Assembly: GCA_965662735.1 (NCBI GenBank)
Contig: CBFIIU010000009.1
Coordinates: forward strand, 20,522 to 84,521
DNA length: 64,000 nucleotides
Direction: 5' to 3'
Source of the DNA: JAYODZ01 sp965662735
GTDB taxonomy: Bacteria; Pseudomonadota; Alphaproteobacteria; RS24
The translations under genes were made by a program, and so were the position numbers. The stretch's first letter is position 1, and the number at the start of each line of letters is the position of its first letter. Positions 1 to 7,528 of this stretch are shown one piece after another. The notes below the pieces were generated by a model that was not told where the DNA came from, did not search any database, and saw nothing but the letters and a program-made list of their open reading frames with translations.

Positions 1-1
1 G

Positions 2-1264
2 TGCTATTTTACCTTTTTGAAAGGCGTCGAGTGCATGCGCATTGCGCTCGAAAAGAAGCTGCCCTTCATTCATCTTGTTGAGAGCGCCGGCGCCAATTTG
101 ATGGAATATAAGGTTGAGACATGGGCGCGCGGTGGCGAGCTGTTTTACATGCTCGGTCGGTTGAGTGCGGCAGGCGTGCCGACATTAACTGTTCTGCATG
201 GCCCGTCGACAGCAGGCGGGGCCTATATGCCGGGCATGTCCGATTATAATATTGGGGTGAAAAATAATGGCATGGCGGCGTTGGGTGGTGCGGCTTTGGT
301 GCATGCGGCCACCGGCGAAGTGGCGAATGAGCGTGAATTGGGCGGCACCGAAATGCACGCCAGCGTTTCCGGTCTGATGGAGTATCTTGCGGAAGATGAT
401 GCGGATGGCATTGCGCAGTGCCGTCACGTGGTGGGCGCATTGGGGTGGAATGAACATGCACCCCGACAGCTGGAACGTCAATTTAATGAGCCAGTATATG
501 CCGCGGAGGAAATTCTCGGTCTCGTGCCCGTAGACTATAAGGTGCCCTATGACGCACGCGAGTTAATTGCTCGATTGGTTGACGGTTCCTCCTTCCTTGA
601 TTTCAAGGCACGCTATGGCAGCAGTGTTGTCTGTGTTCAAGCCGAGGTGCACGGACATCCCGTAGGCCTGGTCGCCAATAATGGTCCCATCGACCCAGAT
701 GGTGCGGCCAAGGCGACACATTTTTTCCAGCTCTGCGACCAGGCGCAAAAGCCGATTGTCTTTTTGAATAATATTACGGGCTATATGGTGGGCACCCAAT
801 ATGAGCGCGCGGGGATGATTAAGATGGGATCCAAAATGATCCAGGCGGTCTCTAATATTCGCGTCCCCAAACTCACTTTTTATGTGGGTGGAAGTTTCGG
901 TGCGGGCAATTACGGCATGGCAGGGCTTGGATATCATCCTGATTTCTTATTCACCTGGCCCTCTGCGGTCACCGGTGTAATGGGCGGAGAGCAAGCCGCT
1001 GGCACTATGGAACATGTGGCCCTGGTTGCGGCGAAACGCAAGGGCCTAGAGCCCGATCTTGAGGCTTTGGCTAAACAGCGTGCGGCGATTGAAGGTATTT
1101 TTAATTCTCAGGCAGACGCGTTCTACACCTCAGGGCGGATGCTCGACCAAGGCATGATCGACCCGCGCGATACGCGCCCCTTGATCGGATTTTTGCTCGA
1201 TACGATTTGGGAAGCCCAGCGCCGTAAGATCCAGCCCAATGCGTTTGGTGTGGCTCGGATATAG
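2..1264 (+). CDS. Acyl-CoA carboxylase, carboxyltransferase (beta) subunit, 5' partial
   Basis: This is the carboxyltransferase subunit of a biotin-dependent acyl-CoA carboxylase. It moves CO2 from carboxybiotin to an acyl-CoA. The open frame runs to the first bases of the window, so the true N-terminus (probably 100 or more residues) lies outside; the apparent TTG start at 17 is only the first start-like codon. An N-terminal CoA-site half (STAGGAYMPGMSDYN) is followed by the second crotonase-fold half (GYMVGTQYERAGMIK, then GGSFGAGNYGM, the typical oxyanion-hole loop). It heads an operon with a hydratase and a biotin carboxylase. The hydratase resembles AtuE, so geranyl-CoA or a related branched acyl-CoA is a likely substrate, but 3-methylcrotonyl-CoA cannot be excluded. 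Family is clear; substrate is inference. Confidence 0.9.
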   Translation, partial: CYFTFLKGVECMRIALEKKLPFIHLVESAGANLMEYKVETWARGGELFYMLGRLSAAGVPTLTVLHGPSTAGGAYMPGMSDYNIGVKNNGMAALGGAALVHAATGEVANERELGGTEMHASVSGLMEYLAEDDADGIAQCRHVVGALGWNEHAPRQLERQFNEPVYAAEEILGLVPVDYKVPYDARELIARLVDGSSFLDFKARYGSSVVCVQAEVHGHPVGLVANNGPIDPDGAAKATHFFQLCDQAQKPIVFLNNITGYMVGTQYERAGMIKMGSKMIQAVSNIRVPKLTFYVGGSFGAGNYGMAGLGYHPDFLFTWPSAVTGVMGGEQAAGTMEHVALVAAKRKGLEPDLEALAKQRAAIEGIFNSQADAFYTSGRMLDQGMIDPRDTRPLIGFLLDTIWEAQRRKIQPNAFGVARI

Positions 1265-1269
1265 GTGAG

Positions 1270-2082
1270 ATGATGTCTGAGCAAATTGTGGAATGTCACA
1301 TTGAAGACGAATGGGCCACTTTGTGGCTCAATCGGCCCGATGTTCGAAACGCTCTCTCAAGCGAGATGGTTGCATCCTTGCGCCAACATTTGACGGATCT
1401 CGCGCACCGAGACGATGTTCGAGGTCTAACGGTTCGCGGCCGCGGTGGGACATTTTGTGCCGGAGGGGATATCAAGGGCTTTAAGGCCATTTTTCAAGGC
1501 GGCGCCCAGACCGAAGAAGATGTAGCGGCGGCTAACCGAGAGGGCGGTGAATTATTTGCCCAAATGGACGCCTTTCCTCATCCTGTGATTATGCTTGTGG
1601 AAGGTGCCGCCATGGCGGGGGGCATGGGCATGGTGTGCACAGGCGATATTGTCATTGCAACCGCTGATACAAAATTTGCCCTCACCGAAACAACGCTGGG
1701 CATTCCGCCGGCGCAAATTGCTCCCTATATTGTCAGGCGCTTGGGGCTGGCCACGGCACGCCGTCTGATGTTAACCGCGGCGCGTTTTGCGGCTGCTGAA
1801 GCGCATGGCTTTGGCTTGGTGGATTACGTTGTGCCGCATTTGGAAGAGGCGGAGGCTCAAGAAGCCCGTATTCGCCGCGATGTTTTAAAATGCGCGCCCG
1901 GGGCTAATGCGATTACAAAAGATATCGTGCGGGCCTCCTTTCATTTAAGTGGCGAGCCATTAATGGACTATGCCGCCCGAGGTTTTGCGAAAGCAATGTT
2001 GTCTGACGAGGGACGCGAGGGCGTGAGCGCCTTTCTAGAAAAACGCTCTGCCGCTTGGTCGCGTTTGGGAGATAAGAAATGA
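1270..2082 (+). CDS. Enoyl-CoA hydratase/isomerase family, AtuE/LiuC-like
   Basis: A crotonase-fold enzyme of 270 residues, expected to hydrate the unsaturated acyl-CoA made by the neighbouring carboxylase. The first oxyanion motif GTFCAGGDIKGF is near residue 60 and a second glycine-rich stretch (AMAGGMGM) near 115. At the place of the first catalytic Glu of rat crotonase there is Gly, while the second Glu is kept in TETTLGIPPAQIAP. That PPAQIAP segment resembles, from memory, isohexenylglutaconyl-CoA hydratases (AtuE) of acyclic terpene breakdown. Two adjacent ATG codons (1270, 1273) can start it, five bases after the upstream stop. The stop overlaps the next start in an ATGA, so translation is probably coupled. 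Confidence 0.85.
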   Translation: MMSEQIVECHIEDEWATLWLNRPDVRNALSSEMVASLRQHLTDLAHRDDVRGLTVRGRGGTFCAGGDIKGFKAIFQGGAQTEEDVAAANREGGELFAQMDAFPHPVIMLVEGAAMAGGMGMVCTGDIVIATADTKFALTETTLGIPPAQIAPYIVRRLGLATARRLMLTAARFAAAEAHGFGLVDYVVPHLEEAEAQEARIRRDVLKCAPGANAITKDIVRASFHLSGEPLMDYAARGFAKAMLSDEGREGVSAFLEKRSAAWSRLGDKK

Positions 2083-4175
2083 CGGCTATTCAAAAAATCT
2101 TAATTGCCAATCGAGGCGAAATTGCGGTGCGGGTTATGCGTACAGCAAAAGAAATGGGCATTGCGACTGTTGCCGTTCATTCGGAGGCGGATGCAGAGGC
2201 CCCACATGCTCAGTTTGCCGATGAGGCGGTCTGCATCGGGCCGGCGCCAGTGGGGCAATCATATCTGAATATTGATGCCATTATGGACGCGGCAATGTCG
2301 ACGGGAGCAGACGCTATTCACCCCGGCTATGGCTTTTTGTCGGAAAACGCCGCCTTCGCGGCCACTGTTGAAGCAGCTGGGCTCATTTTTATTGGACCAA
2401 CTTCTGAAGCCATCGAGGTGATGGGAAACAAAGCGGAGTCGAAGCGTCGCATGATTGCGGCGGGAGTTCCGTGCGTGCCGGGCTATGAGGGGCTGGATCA
2501 ATCGGACGAGGTGTTACGCGCAGAAGGTGCGCGGATCGGTTTTCCGCTCATGGTTAAAGCAGCCGCTGGCGGCGGTGGTCGCGGCATGCGCCTGGTGACG
2601 CAGATGAGCGATCTCGATGCAGCAATTTCGACCGCGCGTTCGGAAGCGCAAAATGCCTTTGGATCGGGCGAGCTTATTCTTGAAAAAGCGATCATTCAGC
2701 CACGCCATGTCGAGGTGCAAGTCTTTGCGGATACCCATGGAACCTGTGTCCATCTGGGTGAACGCGATTGTTCGGTGCAGCGGCGACATCAAAAAGTGAT
2801 TGAGGAAGCGCCCTGTCCCGTGATGAGCGAGGCGTTGCGGGCACAAATGGGGCAGGCGGCGGTTGATGCGGCCCAGAGCATCCAATATCGAGGAGCCGGT
2901 ACGGTTGAATTCTTGCTGGATGCCTCCGGTGCGTTTTACTTCCTCGAAATGAATACCCGGTTGCAAGTTGAGCATCCCGTGACCGAAGAAATTACCGGAC
3001 TGGATCTCGTGGCGTTGCAAATTCGTGTCGCCGAGGGCGCGCCGCTTGGCTTTGACCAAAGCAGCGTGTCACTCACGGGGCACGCCATTGAGGTGAGGCT
3101 CTATGCCGAAGATCCGTATCACGGCTTCTTGCCGCGGACGGGAAAAATTCTCAAATGGCAGCCGGCCACGGGCGAAGGACTTCGGTTTGATGCCGGAATT
3201 CAGAGCGGCCAAGAGGTTTCTCCCTTTTATGATCCTATGCTCGCCAAGGTGATTGCGTCGGGGCCAAGCCGAGAGGTCGCGCGCCGTCGCCTAATTGCCG
3301 GATTGCGCGATACGCAGCTTTTTGGTTTGGCCCATAATCGCGATTTTTTAATTGATTGTTTGCAACAAGATCAGTTCATCGATGGCAGTGCAACGACGGC
3401 TTTTATTGGCGAGGTCTATGGCGATGCAGGGCCGTCGCGCGATGCACCCGACCAAAGCGATTTGGTGATCCTCGCGCTCATCCATTACTTAGCTGCAGAA
3501 ACCCGTCACGCGCATTCGGCTTTATCACTTGCGCCGGCATTAAATCGGTTCACCACCATGCCGGAATTGCGAACCGTTTTGAAGCTACGTCAGGCAGATG
3601 AAGTGTTCGAGGCCGAGATTGTTTCTTCCCGAGAGGGGGCTCATGACGCGTTTGACATAAGCCTCGCGGGGCTGNNNNNNNNNNNNNNNNNNNNNNNNNN
3701 NNNNNNNNNNNNNNNNNNNNNNNNNNNNNNNNNNNNNNNNNNNNNNNNNNNNNNNNNNNNNNNNNNNNNNNTCAGCCATCGCGTTCATATTCGAAGCTCA
3801 GAACCCGATTTTCTGGACGTGCTGGTTGATGATATCCGCTATCAAGCCCGTTTCCATGTGGCGGGGTCTACGGCTCATGCCTCAATTGAGGGATGTATCC
3901 ATGTCTGTGAGAATATAACGGGTTTGTCCGAAGGGGCCGGCGAGGATGCGGCGTCGGGCACGGTGACCGCTCCCTTGCACGGGCGGGTGGTGTCGGTTTT
4001 TGTGAATGAGAAAGATGCTGTTGCTGCGGGAGACCGTCTTGCGATTGTTGAGGCGATGAAAATGCAGCATGAAATTTTAGCAGAGGTCGACGGGGTGGTG
4101 GCGCAAATTCGTATTGCGCCCGACCAACAAGTGGCCGCTGGCGATGTTATGATTGAGATTGAGCAGGAGGTCTAA
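2079..4175 (+). CDS. Acyl-CoA carboxylase, biotin carboxylase plus biotin carrier (alpha) subunit
   Basis: The alpha subunit carboxylates biotin with ATP and bicarbonate and carries it to the beta subunit. The order is: N-terminal biotin carboxylase domain (KILIANRGEIAVRVMR, then HPGYGFLSEN), ATP-grasp domain with glycine loop GGGGRGMR near 165, ERDCSVQRRHQKVIEEAP near 230, EMNTRLQVEHPVTE near 290, and a C-terminal biotinyl domain with the biotin-accepting lysine in EAMKMQHE. About 698 residues, usual for MCC/GCC alpha chains. A run of 97 N hides roughly residues 533-565 in the linker before the biotinyl domain; the frame is open on both sides, so it is an assembly gap and not a break. Start overlaps the hydratase stop (ATGA). 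Confidence 0.92.
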   Translation: MTAIQKILIANRGEIAVRVMRTAKEMGIATVAVHSEADAEAPHAQFADEAVCIGPAPVGQSYLNIDAIMDAAMSTGADAIHPGYGFLSENAAFAATVEAAGLIFIGPTSEAIEVMGNKAESKRRMIAAGVPCVPGYEGLDQSDEVLRAEGARIGFPLMVKAAAGGGGRGMRLVTQMSDLDAAISTARSEAQNAFGSGELILEKAIIQPRHVEVQVFADTHGTCVHLGERDCSVQRRHQKVIEEAPCPVMSEALRAQMGQAAVDAAQSIQYRGAGTVEFLLDASGAFYFLEMNTRLQVEHPVTEEITGLDLVALQIRVAEGAPLGFDQSSVSLTGHAIEVRLYAEDPYHGFLPRTGKILKWQPATGEGLRFDAGIQSGQEVSPFYDPMLAKVIASGPSREVARRRLIAGLRDTQLFGLAHNRDFLIDCLQQDQFIDGSATTAFIGEVYGDAGPSRDAPDQSDLVILALIHYLAAETRHAHSALSLAPALNRFTTMPELRTVLKLRQADEVFEAEIVSSREGAHDAFDISLAGLXXXXXXXXXXXXXXXXXXXXXXXXXXXXXXXXXSHRVHIRSSEPDFLDVLVDDIRYQARFHVAGSTAHASIEGCIHVCENITGLSEGAGEDAASGTVTAPLHGRVVSVFVNEKDAVAAGDRLAIVEAMKMQHEILAEVDGVVAQIRIAPDQQVAAGDVMIEIEQEV
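3675..3771. other. Assembly gap (97 N) inside the biotin carboxylase gene
   Basis: A run of 97 unknown bases. The same frame continues on both sides, which suggests that the gap length is estimated correctly or is off by a multiple of three. The hidden part corresponds to the BT-like linker region of the alpha subunit. Confidence 0.99.
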
Positions 4176-4976
4176 ATGCTCCCCCAAGCAGATGATTTTA
4201 AAGCCGAATGTGATGCACTTTTTGCCTTGTTAAAGCCGCTGCGCGATGAGGATTTTGCTCAGCCAACGCTTTTTAAAAGCTGGACAATAAATGATGTGCT
4301 GGGGCATTTGCACATTTGGAATTGGGCGGCTCACATGTCTCTTATCGATGAGCCGGCATTCACTGAATATCTCTCGAAAATCATGCACCCCGATTTAGCG
4401 GATCAGCCACTTCGGGAGCGTGAAAAAATATTTCTATCCGGTCAGTCGGGTCAGGCCTTATTGGAAGAATGGCATTCTTACGCCGATCAAATGGCGGCCT
4501 CCTTTCGTGACGTTGATCCGAAGCAGCGCCTCAAATGGGCGGGGCCGGATATGAGTGCGCGCTCGAGTGTGACCGCCCGTTTGATGGAGACATGGGCACA
4601 TGCGCAGGCGGTTTATGATGCCTTGGGCGTTGACCGAGCCGAAAAGGACCATATTCAAAATATTGTTATTCTCGGGGTTAATACGTTTAGCTGGACCTAT
4701 GCGACGCGTCGAGAAACGCCGCCCGGGCCTTTGCCGTATTTGGCGTTGACGGCGCCCTCAGGGGCAGTGTGGGAGTTTGGTGAGCCATCTGAAACAGACT
4801 GCATAAAGGGTGATGCTGTTGAGTTTTGTCGGGTCGTCACCCAAGTGAGAAATATCGCAGATACGAACCTCGATGTGCGTGGACCCGTGGCCGCAGACTG
4901 GATGTCAAAAGCACAATGCTTTGCCGGCCCACCTGAAACACCGCCCGCAGCTGGAGCCCGTCACCGCGCCGCTTGA
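4176..4976 (+). CDS. TIGR03084-like protein (DinB/maleylpyruvate-isomerase-type fold)
   Basis: A 266-residue protein resembling the TIGR03084 family: an N-terminal four-helix DinB/MDMPI-like domain (SWTINDVLGHLHIWNWAAH near residues 30-50, ETWAHAQAVYDAL near 140-152) and a C-terminal wyeM-type domain. The spaced histidines in LGHLHIW and WAHAQ fit the metal-binding triad of this fold. The start ATG follows directly on the stop of the carboxylase, with a GGAGG site 4-8 bases before it, so it belongs to the operon. The family has no firm function; its place between a carboxylase and an acyl-CoA dehydrogenase suggests a role in acyl-CoA catabolism. Family assignment is from memory of the sequence pattern. 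Confidence 0.75.
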   Translation: MLPQADDFKAECDALFALLKPLRDEDFAQPTLFKSWTINDVLGHLHIWNWAAHMSLIDEPAFTEYLSKIMHPDLADQPLREREKIFLSGQSGQALLEEWHSYADQMAASFRDVDPKQRLKWAGPDMSARSSVTARLMETWAHAQAVYDALGVDRAEKDHIQNIVILGVNTFSWTYATRRETPPGPLPYLALTAPSGAVWEFGEPSETDCIKGDAVEFCRVVTQVRNIADTNLDVRGPVAADWMSKAQCFAGPPETPPAAGARHRAA

Positions 4977-5085
4977 GCCGCTTTCAGATCTTGAACTGGT
5001 TCGAGATATTGGGTGATCTTGTCGCACTGGACGAACAGGGCCCGTGACCCTATTTTATGGGGAGTTTCGACAGAAAGGTGATGTC

Positions 5086-6291
5086 ATGGACTTAACATTT
5101 TCTCAAGAAGATCTTGCGTTTCAAGCTCAAGTGCGCGACTGGCTCGCGACTGTTTTGCCTGAGGCGCATCCCGCGCGCGGCAAAAATCTTTTTACACAGT
5201 CCCGCGAGGATACAGCGTGGTGGCAAGCTGAATTGAATAAAAAAGGGTGGGGCGCCCCCGCCTGGCCAACTGAATTCGGTGGCACGGGGTGGAGTGAAGC
5301 CCAGCGCGCGATTTTTGCAAATGAATGCGCCCGTCACGGCGCGCCAATGCAATCGCCCTTTGGTGTGACAATGGTTGGCCCCGTGATTTATACCTTTGGC
5401 TCGCAAGCCCAGAAAGACACACATCTGCCCAAAATTCTCGATGGGTCGATGTTTTGGTGCCAAGGTTACTCGGAGCCTGGCTCTGGAAGTGATTTAGCGT
5501 CCTTGCGAACCATGGCTGTTCGCGATGGCGATCATTATGTCGTCAATGGTCAGAAAATTTGGACGACCCAAGCCCATTGGGCAGACTGGATTTTTTGTCT
5601 CGTACGCACCAGTCAAGAGGGTCGCCCGCAAGAAGGCATTTCCTTTTTGTTGATCGACATGAAGACCCCGGGGGTCGAAGTGAAACCCATTTACTCCATT
5701 GATGGTGAGCATCACCTTAATGAGACCTATTTTTCGGATGTTCGGGTGCCTGTCGAAAATTTGGTGGGTGAAGAAAATCAAGGTTGGACCTACGCCAAAT
5801 TCTTGCTCACCCATGAGCGTATTGGCATTGCAAATACCGGTGGCACGCGGGCAGGGATGGCTAACATCAAGTCGCTGCACGATTATTTGACTGAAACCAT
5901 GGATGAAAGCTATCTCAAAGGCGATATTGATCGTCGCTATGCGGATTTGTCGATCCGGTTGGATGCTCTATCAATGTTAGAATCGCGCGCTCTGGCTTCC
6001 GGAGAGGGCACAATCGAGTCCATGGTATTGCCGTTACCCTTAAAATTATTAGGCACACATTTGCAGCAAGACGTTGCCGATTTGGCCGTGGATTTGATGG
6101 ACTACGCCGCGCTCCCCCGTCAGGGACACGGATTTGGAGATCCGGACCAGCGGGCACGCAACGAGTCTGATTGGCGGTCTCAGGGGCCAAACCTCATGGC
6201 CGGCATGCTGACGGGACGGGCCTCGACCATTTATGGGGGCACTTCCGAAGTTCAACGGGGCATTATGTCCAAGTTTGTTCTGGGCCTCTGA
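5086..6291 (+). CDS. Acyl-CoA dehydrogenase
   Basis: An FAD-dependent acyl-CoA dehydrogenase of 401 residues. It oxidises acyl-CoA to 2-enoyl-CoA and passes electrons to ETF. The flavin-site signature YSEPGSGSDLASLRT sits near residue 125, KIWTTQAHWADW near 150, and the C-terminal STIYGGTSEVQRGIM is typical. It looks closest to the PimC/FadE-like branch. A longer frame begins at GTG 5044, but ATG 5086 has AAAGGTG just upstream and gives the usual N-terminus (DLTFSQEDLAFQAQVRDWL). It lies 109 bp after the previous gene and probably supplies the substrate of the carboxylase (citronellyl-CoA dehydrogenase-like role), which is inference. Confidence 0.9.
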   Translation: MDLTFSQEDLAFQAQVRDWLATVLPEAHPARGKNLFTQSREDTAWWQAELNKKGWGAPAWPTEFGGTGWSEAQRAIFANECARHGAPMQSPFGVTMVGPVIYTFGSQAQKDTHLPKILDGSMFWCQGYSEPGSGSDLASLRTMAVRDGDHYVVNGQKIWTTQAHWADWIFCLVRTSQEGRPQEGISFLLIDMKTPGVEVKPIYSIDGEHHLNETYFSDVRVPVENLVGEENQGWTYAKFLLTHERIGIANTGGTRAGMANIKSLHDYLTETMDESYLKGDIDRRYADLSIRLDALSMLESRALASGEGTIESMVLPLPLKLLGTHLQQDVADLAVDLMDYAALPRQGHGFGDPDQRARNESDWRSQGPNLMAGMLTGRASTIYGGTSEVQRGIMSKFVLGL

Positions 6292-6292
6292 G

Positions 6293-7081
6293 CTACTCAA
6301 AAACGGCGACATGTTGAATGCCGTCAATGATGCGTTGACCGTCGGCATTCCAGATGGTCATAATTTGCGATGAATAACCGTCGACCACATGGTCGGTTTT
6401 GGTCTGCATGAGCCACCAGCCATCACGTGTTTGGGGGGTGTCGTCGAGGAAGTTTAAGGTCCAATTAATGGTGCTTAAGGCGGAGAGGCTTCGAACAGCC
6501 GACAAGGCCGGTGGCGGTGGCGCGTCGGCGATGGCCAGAATGCCCGAAAACAGGGCGCGCGCCTCGACATCGTTAAACCGTACCCATACCAAAAATTCAG
6601 GATGTTGGGCGCCCGATAAATAATCGGGGGCATGGATAGGCCGGCGATCGAAGTGCTGAAGGAACAGCGGTTGATGGGGTGGGGCAGGCAATAGCTGCAC
6701 ATCTTCTGGTCGCACCTCTGGGCAAAAGGATGCATAGTTTTGCTGCGTCGTTGATGCCAGTGCATGCCCGAAACTCATAAGCGCGACGCAGGCAATTCCT
6801 TTTTCTGATCGAAGTTGGCTTTCAATAGTGGTTACATTTTTGCCCTGGCGAATGATCTGGTTGCGGATGTGCAATGGGCCGCTTGCCGGGGCCACAAAGT
6901 TGAAGTGGGTCGTTCGAAGCGGGCCAAGTGTATCAAACTCTCGGATGATGCTTTCATACATTAAAGCGGCAATAATGCCCCCAAAAGCTGTGCGTCCTTG
7001 CCCCCAATCATCTGGGATGGTGATCGACCAGTGGGCCCCATCATGGGAAAGCTCATTCAGCAACCGAACATATGAGATCAT
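6293..7081 (-). CDS. Acyl-CoA thioesterase, double hotdog family
   Basis: A 262-residue protein of the TesB-like/4HBT_3 type. The N-terminal hotdog half contains WGQGRTAFGGIIAALMYESI near residues 25-45, the usual helix-start glycine pattern. The C-terminal half has LPFxx-type strands with TINWTLNFLDDTP near 210. It should hydrolyse acyl-CoA esters and so release CoA. It converges on the acyl-CoA dehydrogenase with one base between the stops, so no separate terminator separates them. It may serve the acyl-CoA pathway next door, but it is transcribed on its own strand. Confidence 0.8.
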   Translation of the reverse strand: MISYVRLLNELSHDGAHWSITIPDDWGQGRTAFGGIIAALMYESIIREFDTLGPLRTTHFNFVAPASGPLHIRNQIIRQGKNVTTIESQLRSEKGIACVALMSFGHALASTTQQNYASFCPEVRPEDVQLLPAPPHQPLFLQHFDRRPIHAPDYLSGAQHPEFLVWVRFNDVEARALFSGILAIADAPPPPALSAVRSLSALSTINWTLNFLDDTPQTRDGWWLMQTKTDHVVDGYSSQIMTIWNADGQRIIDGIQHVAVFE

Positions 7082-7089
7082 ATTGTGTC

Positions 7090-7395
7090 CTATTTTTCCT
7101 TCACGGTGGTGGTGGGCGCGCTATCTTGCAAAAACGTGTTTATCAGAGCCTGACGCCGTTTTCGATCCTTTTTGAGGCGATATTCAGCGGCCATGGCCTC
7201 GCCCCGTGTCAAATAGCTCTCGACATGGACGAGTTGCCATTGCGCGCCGCGGGTCGCTTTGGCCCCCCGGCCAGCATTATGTTTGTGTAAACGGCTCTCG
7301 ACATCCATCGACCAACCCACATAGCTTTTAGGCCGCTCTGCCGATCGCGAATACAGCAAATAAACATAGCAAGGTTTTACGATAGCGGAGGACAT
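7090..7395 (-). CDS. GIY-YIG nuclease family protein
   Basis: A small 101-residue single-domain GIY-YIG protein. The signature appears as YVYLLYS (residues 10-16) and SYVGWS (24-29), followed by the helix HKHNAGRGAKATR and the ALINTFLQ end typical of the YhbQ/Slx1-like group. These are presumed DNA endonucleases; most single-domain bacterial members have no proven role. The stop lies 8 bases before the thioesterase start on the same strand, so the two may be cotranscribed. The C-terminus (TTTVKEK) is probably disordered. Confidence 0.8.
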   Translation of the reverse strand: MSSAIVKPCYVYLLYSRSAERPKSYVGWSMDVESRLHKHNAGRGAKATRGAQWQLVHVESYLTRGEAMAAEYRLKKDRKRRQALINTFLQDSAPTTTVKEK

Positions 7396-7497
7396 GATTT
7401 TAAGTTAAATAGTCTTTCTCTGGGTGGTGTTTAGAGCAGATATGAAAAAGCTGACAATGCCCGCCAGCATAAAATGTTTCTGTAATGGCTCAACGCA

Positions 7498-7524
7498 AAA
7501 AGGGCTGTCGGTTTAAAAGGGCTG
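7498..7524. repeat. Short direct repeat before speA
   Basis: AAAAGGGCTG occurs twice, at 7498 and 7515, with a 17-bp period, ending just before the speA start. It may be a small duplication that also supplies a weak ribosome site. Confidence 0.5.
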
Positions 7525-7528
7525 CATC

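Noticed and set aside
66..481. Long minus-strand frames inside the carboxyltransferase gene
   Set aside because: They are shadows of a clearly conserved plus-strand gene and have no family features.
3675..3771. Broken biotin carboxylase gene
   Set aside because: The interruption is a run of N, and the frame is open on both sides, so this is an assembly gap.
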